From Mesostigma viride (Eukaryota; Streptophyta; Mesostigmatophyceae; Mesostigmatales; Mesostigmataceae), in the NCBI GenBank assembly GCA_009746045.1, contig RPFO01000012.1, positions 1 through 43,826 on the forward strand: a stretch of 43,826 nucleotides of DNA. The letters run 5' to 3'. The position numbers and the translations under genes were made by a program. Below the pieces are notes generated by a model. It did no database searches, had not been told where the DNA came from, and saw nothing but the letters and a program-made list of their open reading frames with translations. This document shows positions 1 through 10,705 of the stretch, in pieces. Within the stretch, counting starts at the first letter, position 1. Each line of letters begins with the position of its first letter.

Positions 1-3000
1 CGGCGAAGGCGGGACGCGCCTGGACGGGCGGCCACGGATACCTGGCGACGGCGCTCTGTGCTGCCGGGAACGCGTGGACGGGCGCGGTCGAGCGGAACGC
101 GGCGGTCGACGCGAACGCGGGACGGGACGGGATGTAGGCGGGTCCCGGCGCCGGCACGGGGTACCGCGGTATTGCGTTTTGCGCGACGGGGTGGGGAGGG
201 GCCGTCCGCGGTCGTGCGGGGGCGCTCAGGGCGTCCGCGAACCGCTGGAGAGCGTACGCTCGCTGGGCCAACACATGCATCGCCGTAGTTTTGTGTGTCT
301 TACGGGGGGAACGCCGCAAGGCTGGCAACTCGATGGTGGATAGCAACGCCTCGAAATGTTTCGCACCATCGAAAAAGATGTAATACGGGGCGATCGCGCT
401 ATTCCTGAAGTCTGTACTATACGTGAACACCGTTGCATACCCCGGGTCGCCTTCATCGCGACTGATGATCGTGATGTCGTTTCGGAGGAACTGCGCAGCA
501 ATCGCGGCCACGTCGGTATTCGCCCACTCACTGTTCAAAATCTCCCTGATATCGCTCTCGGTCTTATACTCGGATATCAATTGTTTATCCTTTGCCCGAT
601 TAACGTAATTCGACAAGTTTTCGAGCAAACTTGTCTTCAACCATTCCATCTTTACCTCCAAGTCCTTCTCGTTGATATTTTCGCCTCTTCTGAACGCCCT
701 GATAAGAGAGATCGCGTAGTACAGACTGTCCCCGTCCCCGATCGTGTGTCGTTTGTACAGTATCCGATGATCACTGTCCGGAACCGTAAACGGGAACGGG
801 GCGTCGACTCCCTGCATCACCTTTGATTCATACGTCTTATTCGTAGGCTCTTTGGTGGCGGGAATGTCCTCAGGCAAGGGGTGTATCTTAAGCATATTGC
901 TCCCGTACTCATCAAAAACATCCCATCAGCGGCTTGAGACACAGTCTCCCTCCCATACCGTCGGTCATCAATCGATCCCAGTTCAAGATTGCGGTTCACA
1001 GGCACACCTGCTTTCTTTGCTCGTGACGCTAGATTCGCCAGACGCGCGGCACGTCGTCTCTCAACAGGATCGGGGTTTTCTAACATTCGTTGTTGTCTGC
1101 CCATAATGTCACCGAGCAGACCTTGCGGTGTACCGCCCCCTTGATCTTTGCGGACTTGCTGTCTCGTCACCGGCCCCTGATTGCCGGCCCCTTGTTGAAT
1201 CGGTTTGGCAGCCGGATTTCCTTGAGCAACGCCAGTAGCCGCTGTACCACCCCCCTGAACTTGCTGTCTCGTATTCGGCCGATTTGGTTGGGCAGCCGGG
1301 TTTCCTTGAGCGGCGCCAGTAGCCGCCGTAACACCCCCCTCAACTTGCTCTCTCGTATTCGGCCGATTTGGTTGGGCAGCCGGGTTTCCTTGAGCGGCGC
1401 CAGTAGCCGCTGTACCACCCCCTGAACTTGCTGTCTCGTATTCGGCCGATTTGGTTGGGCAGCCGGGTTTCCTTGAGCGGCGCCAGTAGCCGCCGTAACA
1501 CCCCCCTGACCTTGCTGCCTCGTCCTCGGCCGATTCGGTTCGACATCCGGATTTCCTTTAGCAACGCCACGAGCCGCTGTACCCCGGGACTGCGCATTCG
1601 ACCTCATGTTTACGGCACCGCCTTCCCCGGAAACGGTACTTGAGTAGTTAGACCCGGAAGAATATGACGACGACGACGAGGTGGTCAGACTGTCATCGCG
1701 TCCTCGTGAAGATGAGAGAGAAGTCTCTCTAACATCCACATCAGGGTTTTTTCGTCGCGCCTCCTCACCTTTCCCCTTCCCCACAAACATCATCCATGTG
1801 GAGTCGCGGGGTCGCGCATGGGATGTGTCGGGGGAGGAGGGACGACCAGAACCATCGGCGGGCGCCTGTGAACGGGTACGGGGAGACTGCCTCGTTACTC
1901 GGAACACGCCAGATGAGATCTCCGGGGCGGGATTCTGCGCCGACGTTTGTGCTGGCCACTTGTCCTTGCGGAGTTGATCGCCAACCGTCTCACCCGGATT
2001 CGCCCCCTCGGATTGCTGGACCAAGTCGGGGCGCGGGGGAGTGGGCATCAAGGTCACGGGCTCGTTTACTAAATGCAGCTCCCTCGTCACCGTTTGATCG
2101 GCCTCACGACACAAGATCCTCATCGCTTGACTAGCCTTCGCGATCTCAACCACGTTAAGCAATGCACTGCCCAACAAGTTTAGGACATAGTCGCAGGCAT
2201 CCGCGAGAACACTGGACTTCTCGACGCTGTCCGACACAGGTTCGGAACGGAAACCCTCCAAATTCGGATGTAACGGCGGCGCGGATCTCGCTTTCGTACG
2301 AAGAGCACTTACGGCACGTTTTGCCTCCGTCATGTACGTTCGATTTCCCTTCGCTTGTTCCGTCATATCGACCGCTTTGTTCATAGCGCCTCGCAATTCC
2401 GTGAGGTACTCCGTCCACGATTGTTCGGTTCGAGGACCCGACTCGGCCGTGCTATCACCGGTTCCCTCCTCGCCCCTCCCGTGGATTGCCGTTTCCCCGA
2501 CCCCTCCAAACGCGCGCCCGACCCTCCGGCCCCAGAACCGGCGTCCGATACGGCATCTGACATCGCAGAACGTCGCGCGGGAGAAGGACCCACCGCCATG
2601 CGCGCCAAAGTGTCCGCCACCTTCATGTCCAAGGGCGACACCCCCGCGCGCGTCCCTCCACCCTTCGGACCCCCATATCCGGCGGACGTAGTTTTACGCG
2701 GGTCGGATGTCCGTCCATCACTGGGTGCAACAACATCTGACGACGAGGGCCTGTCCGGCGCGCGCGCCGAGAGGCTCGTCAGGGCCTGTAGAACATCCTC
2801 CTCTTCCTCGTCCGGATAGGGATTGAGTCTAGAAGGACCCGGGGGGGCAACAACTTCCTTGCCCTTGTATTGCGGACCCCTGCCCTGCACTGACTGTTCC
2901 AACCGAGCCCTCGCGGCCTTAAGTTCCTCTTTCTTGCGTTCGAGCTTTTGTATTGCGTCATACCGACGTCTAATCCTGTCTTCCAATTTTACTGGGTGGT

Positions 3001-4647
3001 CGGCCCTTTGGACGGAATCCTCCCACTCCCACACGAGCTCCTGCAGTCGTTCAACTTCTTCTTCCAATTTTAATATAGACTTGCCACTCGCGGCCCCTGT
3101 ATTCACCTCCCCGTCGCCCCTACCGTCGTCCCTGTCCAGGCCGCCCGAATAAGCGCCGCCGCCTATGTCCTCACTCCTCGCGGCAGCGCTCGCCGATCGC
3201 GTCACAGGACCGGTGCCGCGAGGGGGCGTTGATGAAGGGGGTAGACGGCAATTCGCCCCAATAGTATTCATACCGCCGCTTCTGTTTCTGAATTTGCGTT
3301 TGTATCCTTTCCCTCGTCAATTGCAATAGCCTTACGTTCTTATCTTGCCTATTCCGCTGTGCATCCGCAATGTCGGTCTCATTTTGGGCCAAATTACGCT
3401 CCAACCGAAGAATCTCATTCCAAGCTATGTTTTTGGCGCGTTCGTGTGCCGCGTCTGCGGCCTCATCCAATGACTCTTGATATTTATCCTCAAACTTCCT
3501 CTTCATCTCTTGGATTTCGCGTTCTACATATGCCACCTGTTTTCGCAGATCAGCGGCCTTGGATCGTTTCGAGGTTCTACCCACTTCCCTCTGCAACAAG
3601 CCCAATTCGGCTTCCATAACGCGAATATCGTCCAAATCGTCATCTTTCGAGCTGTTATTGAGTCGACGCGAAGGTACCGCGGCGACGGGTGGGGCCGAGG
3701 GCCCGGCGCCGGAAGCAAATTTGCTAGGACGAAAATATTTATCATAATCCTCGAAAAAAAGAGTCCGGTTCTTCGGAATCTCTTTCGCGTCGGCGGGCTG
3801 TAAGTCGTCTGCCAACGGTTTCCTTTCTCTCGGACCGACCCAATACAACCGCCCAGAATATTTTTCCCTCAACAAAACCAGATTTCCGTTCTTGGACCCG
3901 ATGGCAGGAGGTCGTTGTCTGTTGGCCGTCGCGACGGTAGTCGTACGCGTGCCTCGACGCGAAGGTGGCGCTGGAGTGCCCGCCGCGACGGCCGGCTGAT
4001 TGGACGGTGGTGCGGCGCGGGCAGAGGTGCCTGGGGCGTTCGTTGGGCGAGAGGGTCCCGCCGCCCCCCCCCCGCCGTCGTTGCCACATCCGCTGCGTCA
4101 CGCGATCCACGGGCAGGCGCCTCCTCGTGCCAATTCCTTCGATACACAAGCCTAGCCTGTCCGAGCCATTCTTTGACAGCTTTGAGCAATTTTTTTTTGT
4201 ACAACATCGCCTCCCGCGGCAACCCACTCACAATCTCTCCTGTCCACCTATCGATATCATCCTCTGCCTTATGAATATTGTCCATCGCGTCCTTCTTATA
4301 ATTCGCCAGTTCCGCCGCCGTCATACCGCTCCCCTTTATCATCTGCTTCCGGCTCCTCTGACCGTCCGCCTCCTCCTCCGCCTCCTCGACCGTGTCCTTC
4401 GTGTAGTACCCCATCGCCGCAACTGCGACTTGGCCTGGCATTGGGAGTACGTCCCGATATTTCCGCCGTGCCCGCCGCAATACGGTTTCCCTGTCGCGGC
4501 ACCGGACGGTAACGGCGGACGTCGCTCGTTTTCACCAAGTTTGATCTCATGACGGCCATACATTCGAAACTGGCGCCGCCCCTTACAATACCCCTGATCC
4601 GCGCCGGTACGCAAGTCTCGGAATCCGCAATAGGTATTCTCCGTCAT
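1..4647 (-). CDS. Giant coiled-coil protein with OTU-like C-terminus; frameshifted, 3' end outside window
   Basis: No single frame spans this gene. Six successive minus-strand segments join into one protein of more than 1,500 codons if six homopolymer runs each change by one base: TTT about 4484-4486 (short), C10 4064-4073 (short), G5 3222-3226 (long), C4 2473-2476 (short), C5 1418-1422 (short), A5 914-918 (short). The start is the ATG at 4647, just after a TATA-like stretch. Order: an N-terminal motif beginning NTYCGFRDL and ending RMYGRHEI; charged helices; a Pro/Ala/Thr linker; a segment with LYWVGPRERK; two long Lys/Glu/Arg coiled coils (about 3300-3640 and 2900-3080); a Ser-rich linker; 28-residue Gln/Asn/Pro repeats; then an OTU-like domain running to the left edge with a proline-rich extension. 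There are no in-frame nonsense codons, so either sequencing error or very recent damage fits. From memory, YCG...YG N-termini resemble proteins of algal DNA viruses; a viral origin is inference. Confidence 0.7.
340..760 (-). other. OTU-like cysteine-protease fold domain, Cys replaced by Ser
   Basis: Within the giant gene, the minus-strand frame that stays open from about 920 to position 1 contains the OTU signature block DGDSLYYAISL (713-742) and, about 120 residues later, a C-terminal block FFDGAKHFEAL (345-378). In OTU deubiquitinases the first block is D-G-x-C-L-[FY] and the second carries the catalytic His followed by an aromatic residue. Here the nucleophile position reads Ser and the His is kept. 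Predicted secondary structure between them (helix-rich, then beta strands such as ITIISRDE) fits the fold. The domain is either an inactive ubiquitin-binding pseudoenzyme or a diverged hydrolase. The assignment rests on motif reading only. Confidence 0.65.
1156..1600 (-). repeat. 84-bp coding tandem repeat (28-residue unit)
   Basis: The marker TTGCTSTCTCGT recurs at 1261, 1345, 1428 and 1512, with a diverged copy at 1156. Spacings are 84, 83 and 84 bp. Each unit encodes 28 residues of the type TRQQVQGG...AATGAAQGNPAAQPNRPN. The 83-bp copy has five C instead of six at 1418-1422, which throws the reading frame into an Arg/Leu-rich register. This is direct evidence that one base is missing here compared with sister copies. 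Confidence 0.9.
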
Positions 4648-4802
4648 GATATACTACACCCTACGAAAAAGGTTTTCCAACAATACATTCGCGTGCATGA
4701 GGATGTGAGGAAACTTGATTCATTCCAAATATAGGTTTACATGTACATGATTACAACTCTTCTACTGTGAGGAAACGTCCCACTTGTGGGGGCACCGCGG
4801 CG

Positions 4803-5768
4803 TCACCCCCGGCTCCCCTTGTGGAAGACCGGGCCTACGTGCTTGATGCACAAGTCCACACCCCCACGCAAGAACGCAAACTTCTGGCACTCGTGCGCCG
4901 TCTCGGAGCACGCCTTGGAACAGAACACGGCGTCCCGGCACTCGCCGCACGCGTGCCACTGCGCGCTACCCTCTCCTACCGTCTTGGCGCACCCCTTTCC
5001 CATGCACTGGAGGGGGAGAGGGAGTCTTCTTACGGGCACCCAGGGCCGCAGCGCGGGCGACAGGCGGAACTTCTGTTTCCACTCGCTGGCGAGAGCCTTG
5101 GTGAAAATCCCGCCGTACCATGACTTCTGGCATCCGTCACGGCCGGACATGTCGCTGAAACAGGCGGCGATCATGATTTCGGTGTCCCTGTTGTACTGCA
5201 TCGCCTGCCAGTAGGTGAAGAAGCAGCGGTCCTTCAACTCCTCGGCGGTGACCCAGTCAACCACGACTTGTCGCGACGCCTGCGAGACGTGGCGGACACG
5301 GATCAGGAGCGCACCGCGGCCATACCGCGCGTCCCACTCCTTGCACTTGTCAAGCAGGACGTCATAATGACCGCACAGGTGCTCGAACACTCTGGACAGG
5401 GCGACTTGCTGCAAGCCGACGGCGGAATCCCTCTTGAGGTCCGCCATCTTCTCCTCTTCGGTGCGCAAGGCGCCCTCCGCAAGCCAGCCGTTGAGTCGCT
5501 TGCGAGCGGCGATCACCTCGTCGGCGGTGGCGGGGACTTCGCCTCGCGAGACCTTCATGTCGTCGGCGACGGAGGCTGCCTTGTCGACGACTTGTTGGGA
5601 GCACTGCAGTGTGCGCACCTTTTTGATGGGATATGGCTGCCCAGGCCTTTCCTCCTTGCGCTTGCAGGAAACGATGGGAACTTTGGGCATGCCGTCGGTA
5701 TTCGGCATTCCGGCGAGCGCTTGAATGGGCGACATCGCGACGAAGACGGGGTTCTTGTATTTTCCCAT
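4803..5768 (-). CDS. MYND-type zinc-finger protein, 321 residues
   Basis: Intact single-exon frame; I chose the ATG at 5768 (context CCGTCATGG) over an upstream TTG. The C-terminal third holds a MYND-like finger: C255, C260, C274, C277, C283, C287, H292 and C294, ending about 28 residues before the stop. MYND fingers bind proline-rich peptides in transcriptional regulators and SMYD methyltransferases; no SET domain is visible. The middle region (CKEW, then LLIRVRH) matches the layout of the other MYND protein at 18701-19495, so the two look paralogous. A TATAAG box lies at 5852-5857, about 85 nt upstream. The gene is transcribed away from the zinc-binding gene at 6448. Confidence 0.85.
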   Translation of the reverse strand: MGKYKNPVFVAMSPIQALAGMPNTDGMPKVPIVSCKRKEERPGQPYPIKKVRTLQCSQQVVDKAASVADDMKVSRGEVPATADEVIAARKRLNGWLAEGALRTEEEKMADLKRDSAVGLQQVALSRVFEHLCGHYDVLLDKCKEWDARYGRGALLIRVRHVSQASRQVVVDWVTAEELKDRCFFTYWQAMQYNRDTEIMIAACFSDMSGRDGCQKSWYGGIFTKALASEWKQKFRLSPALRPWVPVRRLPLPLQCMGKGCAKTVGEGSAQWHACGECRDAVFCSKACSETAHECQKFAFLRGGVDLCIKHVGPVFHKGSRG

Positions 5769-6447
5769 GACGGTGGACAACGAGAGCGGTGAGGAGCTAG
5801 ATTGCTAGAGAGGGAGCTGAGACCACGGTCTTGCGGCCGCCTGCGCTCTTCTTATACCCGCCCGGTCCGACATCTCGCGCCGTGATTGGCGGACGACATC
5901 TCACGTTCTGATTGGCTACCGGCCCGCGCGCCCCGCGCCGCCGCGCGACGTCCCTCGGATCCTTATCCCGACCATCGGTTACGACCCACGGCCGTCGGAT
6001 CGCGCGCGCCGGGCGTCCGTTACCTTCTCTGTACACTCTTCCGGAAGACGGATAACGTTTCGCGCGACCGCCGTCCGATCGCAATCCCCGGTCGTCGGTT
6101 ACGACACCGTGACCGCCGGATCGCGTCCCGCCGGGCGTCCGTTACCTTATCTATACACCCTTCTGGAAGACGGATAACGTTTCGCGCGCCCGTCGTCCGA
6201 TCGCAACCCCCGACCATCGGTTACGCCCGACCGCCGTCGGATCCTACTCCGAGATTCGGTTACGGATAGACTCGCGGTTACACCTGCGCGTGATTGGTGG
6301 GTCGGGGCGGCCCTCCTCCCTCGCACGCGATTGGTCCGTGCGGATGGTCGCGGACTTAAAAGGCGGTGCCCTCTGTCCAAAGGGGTCTTCTCGCCTCAGA
6401 ACCACTCAAGTGAGCGAGACTCTGCCCGCGTCTCTCGTCGCCCCGCC
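5769..6447. promoter_or_regulatory. Divergent promoter with CCAAT boxes and 122-bp tandem repeat
   Basis: This 680-bp GC-rich spacer separates two divergent zinc-finger genes. ATTGG/CCAAT cores occur near 5884, 5910, 6292 and 6328, two close to each gene. TATA-like elements are TATAAG (minus strand, 5852-5857) and TTAAAAG (plus strand, about 6355-6361). In between, a block starting GCCGGGCGTCCGTTACC occurs at 6008 and 6130 (period 122 bp). Each copy has a GTTACC / GGATAACG near-palindrome, and CGGTTACG-like motifs recur. The layout suggests co-regulation of both genes. Confidence 0.7.
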
Positions 6448-7341
6448 ATGGACGCCTCCGACAATCCCCCGCAGCTGTGCTGGTGCAACAAGTGCAAGGC
6501 GCACAAGCCCGTCGCCCTGTTCACCTCCGTGAAAGACGGCAACACGCACACGAAACGGTGCGACCCGTGCCGCGCCCGCGAACGCGTGTGGGCACAGAAA
6601 CACCGCCGCGAACAGGCGGAACGTCTCCGTCAGCTGACGACGTCTTCTCGCGGGGGCCAACGCATGGCGACTTCCCAACTCGTGCGTGTCGTGCCCGCCG
6701 TTGCTGGACTCTACGCCGGTTCACGTGTTCCGCCGCGCACCGTGCCACACTCGCGAGGCTGTCGCCGTGGGCCCGTACGACCGCTTGGCCTGCCCGTCTT
6801 CCCCGCCGCCCTCGGTGGACAGCCCGAAATGGGTGTCGTTTTCGTCGTTTGCAAATTCGGGGGGCGCGAGCGAGATCCAGTGCGTTGTGGATCGGCGGTG
6901 CAATCGCGACGACGGTGGTGCTTCGTGCGCCGGTACCGGATACCCCGCCCCCTTGTCGCGTTGCTCGCCGGTGGCGGACGGTTCGTTGTCGTCGTCGCCC
7001 CTGTTCACGTTCGTGGACGAAGACGCGATCGTGGATTTCGACTTTACCGACGAGGAGATCTCGCGCATCATGCGGTCGCCCGACCCCGCCGAGACGCCTG
7101 TCGCGTCGACCACCGGTGCGGTGGATGAGACCCTCTCGTGTTCTATTGATGTGGGCGCGTTTTGGGCCGAGTGTGAGGAGAACTGGGAAAAGTATGGGAG
7201 CTGTTTCGCTCCCGGTGAGTTGGACAGGATTGAGGCGGAGACGCCTGGCCTGATGGCCGAGTTGAACCGGGAATTGGCGCAGTACTCAGACCCGTTCTTT
7301 ACAGCCCCCCTCCGCCCGCGGGTGGCGGTGCGGTGTGTTGA
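6448..7341 (+). CDS. Zinc-binding protein with acidic C-terminus, two one-base shifts
   Basis: Starts at the ATG 6448 in a good context. The N-terminus has a four-Cys finger (C13-x2-C16, C38-x2-C41: WCNKCKAHKP...KRCDPCRARER), a type seen in small fungal, algal and viral zinc proteins, followed by a basic helix. The frame then breaks: dropping one G from G5 at 6652-6656 joins it to a downstream frame with Ser/Pro/Cys-rich and strongly acidic stretches (FVDEDAIVDFDFTDEEI), like a transcription activation domain. A second one-base shift in C6 at 7305-7310 would place the stop at 7339-7341; otherwise the frame runs to 7588, past the poly(A) signal AATAAA at about 7369. Function unknown; probably regulatory. 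Confidence 0.6.
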
Positions 7342-7559
7342 GTCGTATATACGGATCCGTATATTTGCTAATAAAGTTTGTTGGGTTGGTCCGTCTCTGC
7401 GTGCGCGCGTGTGTGTTGGATCGCGGCCCCGCGGCTTGCCCTACCAGCCATTAAGAATGTACTCCAGCACGCAAAATGTACTTCGTACCGAAGTTTGTCT
7501 TTTTATGCTGAAAAGTGTCATGCATGATGTTTGCAACCAAAATAGACCTCGTACAAAGT

Positions 7560-8340
7560 TTGGTATCGATCGGACGTCATCTTGGTGACATTTGCTAGCA
7601 ATACAGGTACATTTTTGTCATTTAAATAAATTAAATAGTAATAAATAGGAAACAGTACTAAATCACGTCAAACCATCATGGATATTTGCAAGCAACCTAA
7701 TTACCACTAGAATAGACCATGCACAAAGTTTGGGGTCAATCTGAACTCAAAATAGTGACGTTTGCTAGCATAAATACTGCATTTTTTGCCATTTTCAAGC
7801 ATTTTGCTCAGTGTAAGCTACTAAACAATATCAAACTACGTCATAAAGCTATGAAATATTGGAAGCAACCTAAACACCACTAGAATAGACATGGGCCAAG
7901 TTTGGGCTCAGCTTGATGTCAAAATAGTGACGTTTGCTAGCATAAATGGTGCATTTTTTGCCATTTTCAAGCATTTTGCTCAGTGTAAGCTACTACACAA
8001 TATCAAACTATGTCAGAAAGCTATGAAATGTTGGAAGCAACCTAAACACCACTAGATTAGACCATGGGCCAAGTTTGGGCCCAGTTTGATCTCAAAATAG
8101 TGACGTTTGCTAGCATAAATGGTGCAATTTTTGCCTTTTTCAAGCATTTTGGTAAGTATAGTTGCCTCAAACTATGTCAGAAAACTGTGAAATGTTGTAA
8201 ATAACCTGTTTGCCACTACATTAGACCATCCTCAACTTGTAAGGTCAGGCATAGGTAAAGGTAGTGACATTTGCTAGCACTATATATGAGCATATTATGC
8301 CTCTTTTCGCATATACACATTAAAAATAACAAGACAATAT
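7560..8340. repeat. ~170-bp satellite-like tandem repeat, five copies
   Basis: The core TTTGCTAGCA (last base varies) recurs at 7591, 7761, 7933, 8106 and 8270: spacings 170, 172, 173 and 164 bp. Units also share AGACCATG, CAAAGTTTGGG, GTGCATTTTTTGCC and TTCAAGCATTTTG. The copies are diverged, AT-rich and contain no gene. They sit just inside the left end of the TTAA-flanked element. From 8341 to 9012 I see no gene, only a pyrimidine-rich tract. Confidence 0.9.
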
Positions 8341-8720
8341 TAAATCATGGCCTTAATACAAGGTGTGCAAATGCAAATCACACCAGATCGGATGACCCAT
8401 GATGGGTGGCTGCATGCCAACACATCTACCAGGCTGCAGGGTGAGAGGCCACATCGCTACAAGACAGGAATCCTCGCAATTGCACACCGCTAGTACACTG
8501 CATACCCCAAGAGGATTTGGCTACAAGCCATAAAAGTTTGGCCATGCTAACACATTCTTCATCCAAGCAAAATGCAGCCTCTCCAAACTCAACTCATTGA
8601 TTTAAATGCAACTAGGCCAGGCGAGCATGCTCTACTTGCCGATAACCATGAGTAAACTTGTGTACCACTTCATTCCATGCGCCGGTAGATGGCACCGTCT
8701 CATCTACCAGTCATCCCCGG

Positions 8721-8868
8721 CTCCCATTCCGCATCCTCCTCTCCGTCTCCCTCTCCCTCTTCCTCCTCCCCCTCCCCTCCCATTCTCCCTCCCCCTCTCC
8801 CTCCCCCTCTCCCCTCCTCCTCCCCCTCTTCTCCCCCTCTTCTCTCCCTCTTCCTCCTCCTCCCCGCC
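8721..8868 (+). repeat. C/T-rich low-complexity tract
   Basis: About 150 bases are almost pure pyrimidine (CTCCTCCCCCTC patterns) on the plus strand. Long Pro/Ser/Leu-rich frames across it on both strands follow from composition and are not genes. A tract like this can form triplex DNA or act as a splicing polypyrimidine signal. Confidence 0.85.
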
Positions 8869-9012
8869 TTCACTGTCACTGTGCACAGCAGGGACGGCAT
8901 CGTCTATGTGGGTGCCATCACCTGCGTTCACGGTGCCAGCCTAGCTCCTGTGGAAAGAAGCGAGCGCGGCCAAATGCCTCGACTGGGTGTGGGCAGCCGC
9001 ACACGAACTGCG

Positions 9013-10705
9013 TCACCTCCGCCAGGGCATGATAGTCCTGCCCATCAGCCCACATCGCCTTGATGAGCAGGTGACCTCCCTTTCCTGAACCTTAGTGACC
9101 CAGCCATGGAAGCGCTCCCTCTTCCTCGCTGTCCCCGGAAACATGGCACACAGGCGCATCCCGATAAGCGCACGTGCTCCATGCTCGGCAAAGTAGGCAT
9201 TGCAGTCATCCTTTGCTGCTGCCCTGGCGGCGGTGGCAGTCTTGTAATGCTCAAAGTCAATCTGCGGGTGCTCTTTCAACGCCGCCACCGTGGCAGCTGA
9301 CAGTTTGCCGGTACGATCAGCTCAGGCTGGTGCACCTCTGCCGTACCGCCCACTGTCCAGTGCTGCAGGTGTACATCAGAAATGGGGACCGTCATCCCTG
9401 CGCTGCCGCCACCTAATGTCACTCTAGAAAACTGGCCCGTCCACGACGGTGCGTAGTAAGGAGAGGCGACAATGCTGTCACGCTCCGTGCGATCGCCTTC
9501 CAGATCAAGGACCTTCACCAGCATGTGTGGTGCCCACGGCATTCCCTGCCCGCAGGTGACGGCTGGCCGCTTAACAACGAGTAGGTCGCTGCGTCGTATG
9601 AGGCTTCCATTCACCTTGAAGGTGTGCCTGCCGGAAATCAGTGTGCGCAAAGCGGGCGTTGCCGTTGATGTGCTCCCTCGCGCAGCGGGCGCACATGCGC
9701 GGTTGATCTGCGCTTGAATCTCGCGGGCAGGGCAAGCGACGTGTGAGATTACTTGTTTTATGGGCAGCCTCAGTGCTCGTGTTGCCCGCGCAACCGACTG
9801 GTCGCCTGCAGATCGCAGCGGTAAGGGTACCGCCTTGTTCGCTTGCAGTTCACGCTTCTCTTTGAGCTTTTGCTCCATGATGTCGAACAGATTCTCGTTG
9901 TTGGCACGCACATCCTCCACGGACTTTGGCACCTGCTCAATCCATCCGTCCAGCAACTGCTGCTTCTCAGCGGCGACGATGTCAGGAAAAAGGCTGTGAA
10001 GGCTAGCGCAGGTACATCTCCTGGCACCGCCCTCGTCCCATTCAAAAAGCGGCACTAGACCAGGACTTCCTTTGGGGGCCTTGCCACGCTCTATGAGGAG
10101 GCACCCATAGACAGGATCTCCCTGCGGGGTGTACCCAATGGGCGTGACCCCGTCACAAGCCTCGCCATTAGGCCCTGTGGGCTGCCACTTGTTCACCGGT
10201 GCATTTACCAACGTCTCCGATGCGGCTAGGCGCCAGCGGACATACACGGTCATATCCGGCCCCAAAACACTTCGAGATCGAACACCTTCGAAGAGCGGTG
10301 CCTCTCCCTCTGGCTTCGGTTGCTGGCTCATCATCCAAGTCGGCGGTGGCGCCCGCGCCCGCACCCGCGCCGGCGCCTGCGCCCCCACCCCCGCCCGCGC
10401 CCGCGCGCGCGCCTTGGGTGGCGCCCGCGCCCGCACCCGCGCCGGCGCCTGCGCCCCCCCCCCCCGCCCCCGCCCGGGCCCGCGCCCGCGCCCGCGCCTT
10501 GGGTGGCGCCCGCGCCCGCACCCGCGCCTTCTCCCCCGCCCCCGCCCCCGCCCGCGCCCACGCCCGCGCCATGGGTGTGGCCCGCGGCTGGCTTCTTCGG
10601 AAATGCGTCCATCGATTTCACCCACCGGCCAAAGTCGCGGTGGATGCACCCTTTCAGCCACGTTGTGACATCAAGCGCGGCGTCCCCAATAGAACAGTCA
10701 TGCAA
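9013..10705 (-). pseudogene. Large coding exon of unknown protein, frameshifted, inside the TTAA element
   Basis: The 5' part (10705 to about 10570) reads HDCSIGDAALDV...DFGRWVKSMDAFPKK, then a 200-bp Ala/Gly or Ala/Arg tract where frames slip. The main frame (about 10310-9290) begins MMSQQPKPEGEAPLFEG, includes a coiled coil (NLFDIMEQKLKEKRELQ) and then a globular region. At TTT 9304-9306 one base appears to be missing; restoring it continues into LSAATVAALKEHPQIDFEHY and a Tudor/PWWP-like stretch (MFPGTARKRERFHGWVTKV) ending at 9013. No family is recognised. Location in a mobile element suggests an element-encoded or captured host gene. Confidence 0.55.

Noticed and set aside
356-826. 156-codon plus-strand ORF
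   Set aside because: It is the antisense shadow of the OTU-like domain, which has the recognisable motifs.
5362-5604. Alternative frames within the MYND gene (Arg-rich)
   Set aside because: Shadows of the intact 321-codon frame carrying the zinc ligands.
8606-9063. Pro/Ser/Leu-rich plus-strand ORFs over the C/T tract
   Set aside because: Composition-driven; overlapping in three frames, no conserved motif.
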